A DNA stretch of 64,000 bases from Reichenbachiella sp. 5M10 (GCF_002742335.1 NZ_MDGR01000007.1:4282501-4346500), one strand, 5' to 3'. Positions 36,673-46,428 are shown, numbered from the stretch's first letter. The notes: a model not told the origin generated them from the sequence alone. Program-made: numbers and translations.

Positions 36673-38106
36673 ATGAAATACTACGCAATATTATTATTGA
36701 TTTTTTGCTCTACATGCTTGGTATGGGCACAACCCCATGAGTACGATGAGCGCTTGGGCCAAGAAGCTGCTTTGCAGGTAGAACGTACCCTGGGGCTGTA
36801 TGAAGACGAGGCATTGAATCGCTATGTTGATGAGGTCGGTCAACGACTCATTGCTGCACTCAACCACACCTATTTTGATTATGAGTTTGCGATCATTGAC
36901 GACCCTACTCCCAATGCGTTTGCTTTGCCTGGAGGATACATCTATGTGACGCGTGGTTTGCTGGCCCTCGTACAAAGTGTCGATGAGTTGGCTTGCGTGC
37001 TGAGTCATGAAGTAATTCATGTGGATGAGAGGCATTCGGTTAAGCAAATGAAGCGTAGTATTTTGCCAGCCCTGCTACAAGTACCTGGGCTACTCGTGGG
37101 AGCAGTGGCCGGAGAAAAAGCAGGAAGTATAGTCAGTGCTCCTTTTGATTTGGGTTCTAGCTTTTTTACTTCTACGTATAGTCGTAAACATGAAACACAA
37201 GCAGACCAAATGGGTGTTGCATTGGCAGCTAAAGCAGGGTTTGACCCCAATGCTTTGAGCCCGATGCTGGATCGGATCATGAAATGGGAAGAAACTCGAA
37301 CCGAACAAGAAGAGAAAAAAAATTACTTCAGCACTCATCCCTATACCCCTGATCGAATCAAGAAACTGAAACCAGCGATCAGTGAATTGACTTGGTCGTT
37401 GAATAGCCTACACGAAGAACCCGTTCTCCCTTTGCTTGATGGCTTGGTTTTTGGAGAAAATCCCGCGAAGGGAGTTTTTGTAGATAGTGTGTTTTTGCAC
37501 GCTGATATTGATTTTAGTGTCGTGTTTCCAAGTGACTGGATCTACATCAACCAGCACGATGCAGTAGGGGCGATGAACTCAGATAAGACGGCATTGGTGT
37601 ATTTGACACTAGAGGACACTACTCAATCCCCCGAACAATGGGGTATAGATTTTGTCAAACGTGTGAAGAGAACTGGCGAGTTGAAGGCCTCAGCAGAAAA
37701 GGTGGAGGTCAATGCTCGTGAGGCATTTCTAGTCTCGGTGGTTCAGCACGGAGAAGGGGAAGATATCTATGCACATTTTATTTGGATAGAGATGGGAGAT
37801 CATGTGTATCGCATCACCGCCATCAAAGCGGGAGGTTTCAAAGAGCAACTCAAAAGGACAGCTCTCTCATTGCACCCTTTGACAGAAAGTGAAAAGCAAA
37901 TGATTGAGGTAGAGCAACTCTATTTGACCAATGTCGAGGAGGATGGATCATGGGAAGCCTTGGCTGAGCGTACCGAGAGTACATTAGAACCCAAATACCT
38001 TCGAGTACTCAATGGTAGCCGTTCTCACTCAGCTCCTCCTAGTGGTGAGAGAGTCAAAGTCGTCAAGAGTTACCCTTATGTGCCAGAGGATTCATCAGAT
38101 CAATAA
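36673..38106 (+). CDS. M48-family zinc metalloprotease (BepA/LoiP-like)
   Basis: About 477 residues from the ATG at 36673 (MKYYAILLLIFCSTCLVWAQ, signal peptide). The zinc motif is HEVIH (His112), within ELACVLSHEVIHVDERH. The third ligand is the Glu of KHETQADQMG. FALPGGYIYVTRGLL is typical of the family. These are periplasmic proteases that act on misassembled outer-membrane proteins. A C-terminal ~200-residue region (HADIDFSVVFPSDW onward) resembles a PsbP/lipoprotein-like domain. The longer frame from 36526 adds a non-signal leader. Its 3' end overlaps the convergent fusion-protein gene by 12 bases. Confidence 0.9.
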   Translation: MKYYAILLLIFCSTCLVWAQPHEYDERLGQEAALQVERTLGLYEDEALNRYVDEVGQRLIAALNHTYFDYEFAIIDDPTPNAFALPGGYIYVTRGLLALVQSVDELACVLSHEVIHVDERHSVKQMKRSILPALLQVPGLLVGAVAGEKAGSIVSAPFDLGSSFFTSTYSRKHETQADQMGVALAAKAGFDPNALSPMLDRIMKWEETRTEQEEKKNYFSTHPYTPDRIKKLKPAISELTWSLNSLHEEPVLPLLDGLVFGENPAKGVFVDSVFLHADIDFSVVFPSDWIYINQHDAVGAMNSDKTALVYLTLEDTTQSPEQWGIDFVKRVKRTGELKASAEKVEVNAREAFLVSVVQHGEGEDIYAHFIWIEMGDHVYRITAIKAGGFKEQLKRTALSLHPLTESEKQMIEVEQLYLTNVEEDGSWEALAERTESTLEPKYLRVLNGSRSHSAPPSGERVKVVKSYPYVPEDSSDQ

Positions 38107-40635
38107 TTGATCACGCACGTTTTGTTTCCAGATTTTGTATCCTTTGGGGTTGAGGTGGAGCATATCCTCTACAAATAGGTCTGTTCTTGGCCGTCCATCA
38201 GGCGAGAGCATGTGTTCGTACATTTCTATCCAGTGCATATAGTTTCGTTCTTCTACGAAGGAGCGCAGTAGGGCATTGGAGGTATTGATGTGGTGTAGCA
38301 AATACTCACGGCTTGGGCTCGGCTTGATGGAGATGACGGTGATCTGTGCCTCGGGGCTGTGTCGTTGGATTTTTTCTATCAAGAGTGAAAAGTTCATGAG
38401 TACGTCCTCAGGCGATTGGCCGTTGCTGAGGTCGTTGTCCCCTCCGTACAAGACGTAGGATTTGGGATGAAACTGCTCAAAGAGCCGTTCGAAATAGAAC
38501 AAACACCACTGATACGATGATCCACCAAACCCCAAGTTGATGGCGTTTTTGTCTGCAAGGTCCGTCTCGAGACTGTCCCATAGTCGTATGGTACTACTGC
38601 CATAAAAGGCGACCGAATCTTCCGTCCCCTGTGTAGCAATTTTTTCTTTGAGTGCGTTGATCTCATCTTCAAAAAGCAATTGAGCACTGTTTTCGTTGGC
38701 GATTTCTTGACTGAGTTCTTGGGTGTCTTTTCTGAAAGTCATCTGGTACTCACGCAAGAACTCCTTGACAGATGTTGTACCATACTCTTTCATTTTTTCA
38801 CTGAGTTTGAAGGGTTTTTTGATTTCGCAGGCAAATTTGAACGCAGTGATTCGCTTGTCAAAATTGGCCATGATAATGGGGACGATGAAGGGTTCGTGCT
38901 CCATTTTTTCGATCACTTTGAAGATCCCCGATTTGAAATGACTCGGTGAGTGCTCTGTCGGGTGCGAACTGCCTTCTGGGCTGATGATGATGTTGTGACC
39001 AGCGGTCAAAGCGTCATTGATTTGATCAAAAAATGCTTGATGCCTAATTTTTTTCTGTTCGGGACTTTCGATGAGTACGTCCGAATCGGGTGTGTAGACA
39101 TTGATATAGCCCAGTTTGTTGTAGTAGTTTTCATGAGCATATTCTTCGGATTTTCCGATACGAACGACCCGTTGTGCATGTTTTCCATAGTTCTCAAAGA
39201 TCAGCGAACTCAAAAAATGTGAGTCCAAAGTGATTTGGAACTGATTGGGCAGCGTGTAGTAGGGTTCATTGAGCAGGTGGTTGTAGATGAAGACACAGCC
39301 TGAGTTGGGAGGGATGTTTTCGAGCCCTTTGATGTAGATCGATGGGATCGAAAAAGCCTTGCGACAGGCTTTGATACAGTCCAGTTGTACCTCTTCTAGA
39401 GATTTGTTCTCATCACTTTCGGCTACACTGCTATAGATGTCTTGTAATGCACGGTAGAAATTCGACTCTTTTTGTGTTTTGTGTAGATTGTCGAGACAGA
39501 GTGAGGCCAAATTCTTTTCAGGGCCCATTCCTTTCAACTCGGCTTGGTGCAGCATGTTGATGGCTTGAGGAATCGTGAGTTTATCTTCGAGCAACACGGG
39601 CACCGAGTGGAGCGGAGAGTGTACCGACAGTTTGGTACTGTTGCTGTTGATGAGTGTGCTTGCGACGAGTAGCTCCTCGTTGAACTGGGTGGCAATCAGT
39701 CTAGTACGTACGGCGCGTAGCTGGTTGTTGATCAACCATAGGATTCTTTTTTGAAAGCTTAGGGCGAATTTTGGGTGTGCTTTGCAGTGAGCTTCGAGGT
39801 TGTCTTTTGGGATGTATAGTACGACGGCTTCTTTCGTCACGTGGGAGGTCATCGCACTTTTGACTCCTAGCAGACTGGAGGAACTGACCAGATAGCCAGG
39901 CGTAGAAATCGAGCGAAAGGGTACTTTGTAGGTCTTGTTGGTTTCCATGCTGAAGTTCATTCTTGAGTATTGAATTTCGCCGGATTCAAGCAGGAATATA
40001 CCCTTCTTTTGTTCGTCTTGGCTGATCACTATGTCGTTGACGAGGTATTCTCTACGTTGCATCGAGGTAGCTAGGACAGCAAGATCTTTTTCGTCAAACT
40101 CCTCAAAAAATGGAGATTGTAGTAGCAGGATGACTTTGTCGATTTCGTCTCGTTCTATATGTGACAAATAGCCGTCTGAGGAAGTGTCAATTTCTAAAGA
40201 TTGGAGCGCTGCTGAGGTATTGGCAAATAGCTCACTGGTGTCTTCGACAAACTTGTGTGAGTGGTTGTTGAGAAAAGTGAAAAAAGCGATGGCCAATTCA
40301 ATGTCTGCGTCGAGACAGGCGATGAGTTTTTGGGTTTCCCATTCGAGTAGGATAGCATGGTCTGATGCTACGCGAGCTGTGGTTTCGTTGCGGTACGGTG
40401 CAATGAAAGCATCCATACCGATCGGTGCGTAGATGGATTGACTCATGCCTGCGAGGAGCTCTTTGTCATTGCTATGTAGGCTTTGGTGAAAATGTACCGT
40501 TCCTTCTAGCAGGATGTAGAATGTATCTACTCTGCTAAATTGCTTTTTGAGCGTATCTCCTTTTTTGCAAGTGACCTCTTTGCCGTCAAGGATGAGTTTA
40601 TCAAGCGGGTAGGGTAGCTTTTCTGTCATGTCCAT
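38095..40635 (-). CDS. Multidomain protein: two cNMP-binding-like domains, acyltransferase, SGNH hydrolase
   Basis: An 846-residue cytoplasmic protein with no signal peptide. Residues ~15-130 and ~175-300 each look like a cyclic-nucleotide-binding domain (YILLEGTVHF; GIFLLESGEIQY). Residues ~430-620 resemble a PlsC-type acyltransferase, with FIYNHLLNEPYYTLP where the H-x4-D motif is expected and IISPEGSSHPTEHSP matching the E-G motif; the canonical Asp is replaced, so activity is uncertain. Residues ~672-846 are an SGNH/GDSL hydrolase: FYGSSTIRLW (nucleophile Ser681), NLGFGGSSYQW, GGDNDL, and DMLHLNP (Asp824, His827). The combination suggests a nucleotide-gated lipid-remodelling enzyme, which is inference. 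Confidence 0.8.
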   Translation of the reverse strand: MDMTEKLPYPLDKLILDGKEVTCKKGDTLKKQFSRVDTFYILLEGTVHFHQSLHSNDKELLAGMSQSIYAPIGMDAFIAPYRNETTARVASDHAILLEWETQKLIACLDADIELAIAFFTFLNNHSHKFVEDTSELFANTSAALQSLEIDTSSDGYLSHIERDEIDKVILLLQSPFFEEFDEKDLAVLATSMQRREYLVNDIVISQDEQKKGIFLLESGEIQYSRMNFSMETNKTYKVPFRSISTPGYLVSSSSLLGVKSAMTSHVTKEAVVLYIPKDNLEAHCKAHPKFALSFQKRILWLINNQLRAVRTRLIATQFNEELLVASTLINSNSTKLSVHSPLHSVPVLLEDKLTIPQAINMLHQAELKGMGPEKNLASLCLDNLHKTQKESNFYRALQDIYSSVAESDENKSLEEVQLDCIKACRKAFSIPSIYIKGLENIPPNSGCVFIYNHLLNEPYYTLPNQFQITLDSHFLSSLIFENYGKHAQRVVRIGKSEEYAHENYYNKLGYINVYTPDSDVLIESPEQKKIRHQAFFDQINDALTAGHNIIISPEGSSHPTEHSPSHFKSGIFKVIEKMEHEPFIVPIIMANFDKRITAFKFACEIKKPFKLSEKMKEYGTTSVKEFLREYQMTFRKDTQELSQEIANENSAQLLFEDEINALKEKIATQGTEDSVAFYGSSTIRLWDSLETDLADKNAINLGFGGSSYQWCLFYFERLFEQFHPKSYVLYGGDNDLSNGQSPEDVLMNFSLLIEKIQRHSPEAQITVISIKPSPSREYLLHHINTSNALLRSFVEERNYMHWIEMYEHMLSPDGRPRTDLFVEDMLHLNPKGYKIWKQNVRDQLLI

Positions 40636-40738
40636 TCCTATTTGTCGAATTGCAATATACTCATCAAAAAGATGATTTGGTTAAACAAACTCTATGCGAT
40701 TTCACATATTATTGTAAATAGTAATAGCTAATAGCAAT

Positions 40739-40746
40739 TACTTTTG
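40739..40746 (+). promoter_or_regulatory. Perfect -7 element (TACTTTTG) upstream of the J-domain-like gene
   Basis: TACTTTTG matches TAnnTTTG exactly. The nearest TTG upstream is 24 bases away, longer than usual. The same octamer recurs at 40803-40810, only 6 bases before the ATG at 40817; use of that copy would give a nearly leaderless mRNA. Confidence 0.4.
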
Positions 40747-40816
40747 TTTTTGATTCAACCTAGATGAGTCACGTTCTAGAGGTAATCTTCATGTAGGTGG
40801 GGTACTTTTGCAAGTG

Positions 40817-41527
40817 ATGGATGGATACCTACGTCTACATGGAGAAGAGCGGGCGGAAAATTTGAGGAGTCGTATAGACGCACTGCGCCGAGAGCTGAGT
40901 GATATAGAAAGAGTGACGCGTGTCTTTGAGGATATCCTGCGTGGTGAACTAGGCGATCTTATCATTCAAGAGCAAGAGTTGGCTGAGCTGTACAAGAGGG
41001 TTCAACGGGCCAAGAAGGCGAAGCGTTTGGCCCAACGTAGGCGGGGCAAGAGATACAAAGAACCAAAGGGCCTGAAGCTAGTCAAGCAGGTGAAGTCAGG
41101 CTCAGACCTAAATCAACAGGAACTTAAGAAGCTTTATAGGGAAGCTATGGTGCATGTTCACCCTGACAAGTTTTCTATGGAGGAGGATATGCAGGGTTTA
41201 GCGACTTTAGCTACGACTCAATTGATTGAAATCTACGAATCAGGTGATTTACAACGTATGATACAGTATCATGCATGTGTCATGAAGGGACATGCTTTGG
41301 ACGAGTCAAAGGAACGTTCCCTTATTCAGTTGGCCCCTTTGGCTTATTTGGAGCAGGAATTTGAAACCATTCGGGGCAATTTGTCTGCGGCAAAAAACAG
41401 GCAGGTCTATCAGGTCCTGCAGAATTATGCTGACCCGATGACTTATGTCGTGGAGTTGCAGCGATACTATACGGACCGTATTGCCAAACTCAAGAAGCGT
41501 ACGCGTAAGGCGGACAAGGGTGAGTGA
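40817..41527 (+). CDS. J-domain-like protein with coiled-coil N-terminus
   Basis: About 236 residues. The N-terminal ~60 residues are a charged, probably coiled-coil helix (LRSRIDALRRELSDIERV). A very basic stretch follows (KRVQRAKKAKRLAQRRRGKR). Then comes LNQQELKKLYREAMVHVHPDKFS with the HPD motif (about 115-117), as in the J domain that stimulates Hsp70. The rest of the J domain is degenerate and there is no G/F or zinc region, so it is a type III-like J protein at most. The client is unknown. ATG 40817 is preferred; a TTG three codons upstream is also in frame. Confidence 0.7.
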   Translation: MDGYLRLHGEERAENLRSRIDALRRELSDIERVTRVFEDILRGELGDLIIQEQELAELYKRVQRAKKAKRLAQRRRGKRYKEPKGLKLVKQVKSGSDLNQQELKKLYREAMVHVHPDKFSMEEDMQGLATLATTQLIEIYESGDLQRMIQYHACVMKGHALDESKERSLIQLAPLAYLEQEFETIRGNLSAAKNRQVYQVLQNYADPMTYVVELQRYYTDRIAKLKKRTRKADKGE

Positions 41528-41532
41528 AGCCT

Positions 41533-42402
41533 TTACTCCAATTTGGCTAGATAGATGAGCTGGTTGTTGATGTAATATTGCTCGTTTCGAATCTCCAATG
41601 GCAGTGTGAGTGCAGGGAGTTTGTCAAAGGTCAATATGAGTGTGGCCTTTTGGCCTTTTTCCGCATTATTGATACGGTATGTACCTTTCTTGGTGCCGTG
41701 ATATTTGCCAGCCATTCCTTTGAATATCCCTGTACGCTGGACTTTACTTTTAAAGCGCCCATCATAGTAGAGCCATATACGGTTTTCTTTTTTCGATACG
41801 TTTTCGCGTTGATAAGTGAAGAGCATTGTGCCAGTGAGTTGTTTTTTCCAGTCCAAGGTCTCATTTGGATTGATGGTTCTGGGCTTTGAAAAGCTCAAAT
41901 GAGAGAGCATGGCACCTTTTTGATCTTGATAATAAGAGTAAAAGGGAGAAGGAGTGTATAAAAGTGCGGTGACACAGTATCCATAGTCACCACAAGTAGC
42001 GGCGAGATGCCCTTGGTATAGTTGGTTGCTTGAGAGATGGACACGAGCTGTCATGATGCCTTCGTGGATGCTTGGTTCTTCGCTGAGCGTGATGTCCAGT
42101 TCGGGTGCTAGTTCAATGCCTTTTTTCCAACTCTCTTGGATATGGTTGAGTGAGTTTTCACTGACAAAATACAGCGTAGTGGCTTCCTGCGTGGTATCGC
42201 AGCTAAGTGTGAAGATGCCAGACCCTCTGGACAAATAGCCTTGCCAATCTTGAGGAACTTCGAGTTGTAGCCCATAGGTAGGGGCAAGGATAATTTCTCC
42301 TTCTTTGTATACTTTGTAGGCTTGGACTATTTCTTGTCCATGTGTGAATAATGAACTCATAATGAGTATCACTAGCAATAGGTATGTACAGTGTTTTGTC
42401 AT
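41533..42402 (-). CDS. Exported protein of unknown function
   Basis: A 289-residue protein with a signal peptide (ends LFTHGQ). The central portion resembles small PsbP-like or DUF-type beta domains (YGLQLEVPQDWQGYL, then YFVSENSLNHIQESWKKG). The C-terminal ~90 residues contain W-L-Y-Y-D-G-R-F, an antiparallel pattern often seen in lipocalin-like modules (GKYHGTKKGTYRINN). I recognise no family. Its ATG overlaps the stop of the upstream Omp85-type gene by one base (TAATG), so the two are translationally coupled. Confidence 0.7.
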   Translation of the reverse strand: MTKHCTYLLLVILIMSSLFTHGQEIVQAYKVYKEGEIILAPTYGLQLEVPQDWQGYLSRGSGIFTLSCDTTQEATTLYFVSENSLNHIQESWKKGIELAPELDITLSEEPSIHEGIMTARVHLSSNQLYQGHLAATCGDYGYCVTALLYTPSPFYSYYQDQKGAMLSHLSFSKPRTINPNETLDWKKQLTGTMLFTYQRENVSKKENRIWLYYDGRFKSKVQRTGIFKGMAGKYHGTKKGTYRINNAEKGQKATLILTFDKLPALTLPLEIRNEQYYINNQLIYLAKLE

Positions 42403-43637
42403 TAGAAAGCTTCGTTGATGCCAAAATAGAAACCAGATGCGCCGTATTCACCAAAGGCAACGTCCAAGTTGAGGTTTGCTCTTGATTTTTTGTTGATCAT
42501 GACACGCAAACCCATGCCATATCCAAAGTCCAAGTATTCGAACAGCTGGATGTCTCCGTTTGGGTTGCTAGCGGTAGTAGTGTTGGCAAATACTACAGCG
42601 CCAAAGGTCTCTTTGTTTCTTTGAAGTGGGACACGATATTCTACTTCGGCGTAGGCCAAGTCTTCACCACGAAATTGACCTTGTGTATAAGCTCTGCCTG
42701 ACCGGCCAAATTGATCCCAACCCACAGCTGGCAAATCTAGATAGGGGACATTACCAGAGGTCACAAACCATCCGTAGGTCCATACGGCTATCATATGGCG
42801 GGGTCTTTCTTTGTTGAGAGGGAAGTAGTCTCGGTACTCAAGCCAAAGTAGGGATGAGCGTTGGTCACTACCTAGTATTTCGGGATTGAGGTGGATGTTG
42901 GCAAATGCATAGCGGCCGCTGTACGGGTTGATCGCATTGTCTCGTGAGTCGTACACTGCATTGATGGATAGGCCTGAGAGAGTGTATTCTTCTGGGTCAA
43001 ATCCTTTTTTTGTGCTGTAGGCGTAATTGCTGGTGATGACTTTGGGATCAGCATCTAGATCGAGGAGTTTGTCTTCTATGTCCCAATGCTTGTCTAGATG
43101 AAAACCAATTCCGGCAAAGAACCTCGACTGTTTGTAGCGCTTCATGACGGTCTCATGTATGCGTAGGTAGCTGAAATTCATCATTTGTTTGCCTGTGATA
43201 GGTTGGCTTACTAGACTGTCTTGGTATTCGATCCCTATACCTACGGGTTTGGCAGATTGTGGGCCTGTGCCGAGTCCATAGGTGGGTTGTGACGTGATGA
43301 AAAAGCGCCAGTCTCCATAGAGGTTCCATGAATCACCACTGAAGAATACATTGGTTTTGGCCGTGATGATCCATTGCTTTTTGGTGGTGTAGATGACTGT
43401 GCCTAGACCGCTTGAGATATGGGTATCTTTGGGGTCTCCCATATTCCATGATGCTCCGGGTGCTACCCCAAACATCCAGCCGTTGGTTGGGTTGGAAGCG
43501 ATGGCAGGTAGTGGGATGATAGAAACTTTTCGTTTTTTGTGGTTGGTAGTAGTCTCTGTCGAGTCGTTGGGTGCGCCTTGTCCATGTACGACATGCAGGC
43601 CGAGGCATAGCGAAAACAGCAGGACTAGTTTTTTCAT
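42402..43637 (-). CDS. BamA/TamA (Omp85)-type outer membrane barrel without POTRA
   Basis: About 411 residues from the ATG at 43637 (signal peptide MKKLVLLFSLCLGLHVVHGQ). It has no POTRA domains. Omp85 hallmarks: INAVYDSRDNAINPYSGRY, GRAYTQGQFRGEDLAYAEVEYRVPL (the RGF-like L6 region), and GYGMGLRVMINKKSRANLNLDVAFGEYGASGFYFGINEAF, ending in Phe. Such POTRA-less surface antigens occur in Bacteroidota with unknown role. Coupled to the next exported protein. Confidence 0.88.
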   Translation of the reverse strand: MKKLVLLFSLCLGLHVVHGQGAPNDSTETTTNHKKRKVSIIPLPAIASNPTNGWMFGVAPGASWNMGDPKDTHISSGLGTVIYTTKKQWIITAKTNVFFSGDSWNLYGDWRFFITSQPTYGLGTGPQSAKPVGIGIEYQDSLVSQPITGKQMMNFSYLRIHETVMKRYKQSRFFAGIGFHLDKHWDIEDKLLDLDADPKVITSNYAYSTKKGFDPEEYTLSGLSINAVYDSRDNAINPYSGRYAFANIHLNPEILGSDQRSSLLWLEYRDYFPLNKERPRHMIAVWTYGWFVTSGNVPYLDLPAVGWDQFGRSGRAYTQGQFRGEDLAYAEVEYRVPLQRNKETFGAVVFANTTTASNPNGDIQLFEYLDFGYGMGLRVMINKKSRANLNLDVAFGEYGASGFYFGINEAF

Positions 43638-43834
43638 TGGGGACAGGTTCAAATTTCACATGAAGTTAAGCAAATGTATGGAGTTGGACGAAAGTTGATT
43701 GAGTTTGTTTGGGGTTGTAGTGGAGGGTAGAGCTTTCCCTTTGAGTAATTTATTTGGTGGGGGATTGCCAAGGAGCTTGGGATATTGATTAAGTTTAATT
43801 GTATTTTGAATCAACCTTAAAATAAGAGAAAACT

Positions 43835-44455
43835 ATGAAGTCAGTTGTCGTGTATATAGGTTTATTGCTGGTGTCACAGTTGGGTTATAGTCAAGCCGTT
43901 GAACTTTCGGGGTTTGGAGGCTATACACTGAGCGGGGATGCACAGTATTATGATGGAGAGATAGATGTGAAGAACGGTCCTGTTTGGGGGTTGACACTGG
44001 GGTTTGACACAGGCCAGGATGTACTGATCCAGTTTATTTATAGCAATACGATAGCGGAGACAGAGGCGATCGATTATGGAGCCATATTCGATGGTACAGA
44101 GGTGTTTGATATTAAGATGGAGCATTTTCATTTGGGTGCAGAAAAGGCTTTTGCTGGCAATGACCTGATTCGTCCTTATGGAGCGTTTAGTTTGGGATTG
44201 ACAAGTTACGCCCCACAGTCGGGTACCTATGATGATGTGGTGCGCTTTTCTATGGGTTTGGGTGCTGGGCTCAAGATTTTCCCCACAGAGAAAATCGGGT
44301 TTAAGTTTCAAGGCAAGATGTATATGCCATTGGTGTTCAACGGTGGGGGTATTTATTGTAGTTCGGGGTCTGGGTGTGGAGGAGGTTCCTCATTTCAAGT
44401 GCCCATCGTGCATGGTGAATTTTCGGCAGGGATAGTGCTTAGGTTAGAAAAGTAA
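43835..44455 (+). CDS. Small outer membrane beta-barrel protein
   Basis: A 206-residue protein with a signal peptide (MKSVVVYIGLLLVSQLGYSQ), then alternating strands with Gly and aromatic girdles, as in the OmpA/OmpW-like eight-strand class. A glycine/cysteine loop (YCSSGSGCGGGSS) may carry a disulfide. It ends FSAGIVLRLEK. It lies 8 bases before an Omp85-like gene and they are probably co-transcribed. Confidence 0.75.
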   Translation: MKSVVVYIGLLLVSQLGYSQAVELSGFGGYTLSGDAQYYDGEIDVKNGPVWGLTLGFDTGQDVLIQFIYSNTIAETEAIDYGAIFDGTEVFDIKMEHFHLGAEKAFAGNDLIRPYGAFSLGLTSYAPQSGTYDDVVRFSMGLGAGLKIFPTEKIGFKFQGKMYMPLVFNGGGIYCSSGSGCGGGSSFQVPIVHGEFSAGIVLRLEK

Positions 44456-44463
44456 GAAATTGT

Positions 44464-46419
44464 GTGCGTAAGGTAGTAAGGTGTCTTTTTGTTCTGTGTT
44501 GTTGGATGTGTGCTTCTGGAGTTGCACGTTTACAAGCGCAAATCATTCAGGACAAAGCCACCTATAGCATAGACTCTATTCGTATACGCGCTGATCGTTT
44601 CTTGTTTTTGGGAGATGATGTTTTTTATATCCAGCGTGACACGGTCATTGCAATTCCTGATACGGTTGATTTTTTTGTGCGGAAGCAAACCTTAGAAAAG
44701 TCGGATGTTTTTTATGATTCGGTCAAGGAGAAGATGTCTCGCAACAAGATGTCAAGCATGGTCTATGATGCGGTGTTTAAGAGTACGGCCAAAGGAAAAG
44801 TGCATGGTGAGGGGTTTAGCGAATTTCGTTTTGTCCCTTACGAATATGCAGTGGTATCTCCTCTAGAGTACAAGCACTTGGATATTTTTGGGTCGAGTAT
44901 GAATGATACGACGAAGCATAACGTCGATCGATACACTAATATTCTGAACAAGTTGCACGTACATACGCAGCGGTGGGTGGTTAGACGCAATCTCACTTTT
45001 CGAGCGGGGGATTATGTAGAGGCACAGAAAATGATAGACTCGGAGCGTTTGTTGCGCTCTCGAGCATATATCCGAGATGCGCGGATTATGATTGATACAG
45101 GCGTTGGTGACTCTATGAGGACAGAGGTTGTGACTCGTGATGTCTTTCCGTATGCGGTATCAATTCGACCCAACAACAATAATCGAGCTTTATTCGGAGT
45201 GAAGAATGTAAATATTGCTGGTTTTGGGCATGAGGTTGAATACAATTTTATCGACGATGGAGGGACGGAGTTTTTCTATCGAGCCAATAACCTATTTGCT
45301 TCCTATTTGGACATGACTCTGGATGTGGCTACTTATTTTCGTAAGGAAGGCATTGGAATATTTGCCAACCGCCCCTTTGTCACTCAAAACACAAAGTATG
45401 CGGGAGGGATGGAATTGAGCAGGTATCAATTTGGTGAGTATGCGTATGATCCTTATACGGATGTGACAGATGAATTTTTTTATGACCGTGACCGTTTTGG
45501 AATTTGGTTGGCGCGTTCTTTTGCTTTGAAGAAAACATGGCCGCAATTGGGGTTTAGCAAGCAGATGAATTTTGTAATTTCTGCAGGGTATGATACGCAG
45601 GACTACTATAACAGACCGGTGGTTACTGCGGATTCCAATTATATCTATCAAGACCGCAATACCTATCTTGTCGAATGGGGCTTGACGTCACGAAACTACT
45701 TTAGGGATAGGTATGTCTTGAACTATGGTCGTACGGAGGATATTCCTACGGGGTCTGTTGCAGGGGTTATTACAGGTTATCAAGAGAGGGAGTTTGTCAA
45801 CCGTTATTATTTGGGTTTGAATTATGCGAGAGGGGGTTACATCAAGTCTTTTGGTTATCTCAATACGACAATGTCTGTTGGTTCTTTCTTTGATAAGGGT
45901 AAGCTGGCTGATGGTGTGGGGTATGTGGGGGTGGATTATTTTTCTGATTTGTTTCGATTGGGTAGGTTTAGGTTTCGTCAGTTTGTCAATATGTCGTATT
46001 CTCAAGCGATCAACCCTACAGAAGATATATTTATTCAAGGACAGAATGAGTTGGGTCTGAGCAATGTCTCGGGTTATTACCTCAAGGCGACAAGTAAATT
46101 CAATCTTAAAGCTGAGCCGGTGATGTTTACTCCATTCAATATATTTAGTTTTCGTATGGCTTTTTTCACTTTTGGACAAGCGACGATGGTGACTAATTCA
46201 AAGAATGGTTTTTTTGAACGGGAGGTGTTTTCAGAGTATGGGCTGGGCGTGACGTTCAACAATGATAACTTTGCTATCTCGACTATTACTGTGCGTTTTG
46301 CTTACTTTCATAATACACCGATCAATGCCAATACAAAGCCTGCAAGTGTGTCTACTTCTGGTCGGTTGAGGATACGTGATTTTGATATTGAGAGCCCTGA
46401 GTTGATTCAGTTTCGATGA
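44464..46419 (+). CDS. Omp85-like outer membrane protein with one POTRA-like domain
   Basis: A 651-residue exported protein (signal peptide about MRKVVRCLFVLCCWMCASGV; GTG start). Around residues 165-235 is a POTRA-like unit: WVVRRNLTFRAGDYVEAQKMIDSERLLRSRAYIRDARIMID, the pattern seen in BamA/TamA/ShlB families. The rest is a beta-barrel with many G-x-Y/F strands ending RIRDFDIESPELIQFR, without a terminal Phe. It may secrete or assemble a specific partner, possibly the small barrel protein encoded just before it. Confidence 0.75.
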   Translation: MRKVVRCLFVLCCWMCASGVARLQAQIIQDKATYSIDSIRIRADRFLFLGDDVFYIQRDTVIAIPDTVDFFVRKQTLEKSDVFYDSVKEKMSRNKMSSMVYDAVFKSTAKGKVHGEGFSEFRFVPYEYAVVSPLEYKHLDIFGSSMNDTTKHNVDRYTNILNKLHVHTQRWVVRRNLTFRAGDYVEAQKMIDSERLLRSRAYIRDARIMIDTGVGDSMRTEVVTRDVFPYAVSIRPNNNNRALFGVKNVNIAGFGHEVEYNFIDDGGTEFFYRANNLFASYLDMTLDVATYFRKEGIGIFANRPFVTQNTKYAGGMELSRYQFGEYAYDPYTDVTDEFFYDRDRFGIWLARSFALKKTWPQLGFSKQMNFVISAGYDTQDYYNRPVVTADSNYIYQDRNTYLVEWGLTSRNYFRDRYVLNYGRTEDIPTGSVAGVITGYQEREFVNRYYLGLNYARGGYIKSFGYLNTTMSVGSFFDKGKLADGVGYVGVDYFSDLFRLGRFRFRQFVNMSYSQAINPTEDIFIQGQNELGLSNVSGYYLKATSKFNLKAEPVMFTPFNIFSFRMAFFTFGQATMVTNSKNGFFEREVFSEYGLGVTFNNDNFAISTITVRFAYFHNTPINANTKPASVSTSGRLRIRDFDIESPELIQFR

Positions 46420-46428
46420 CTTTATGAA

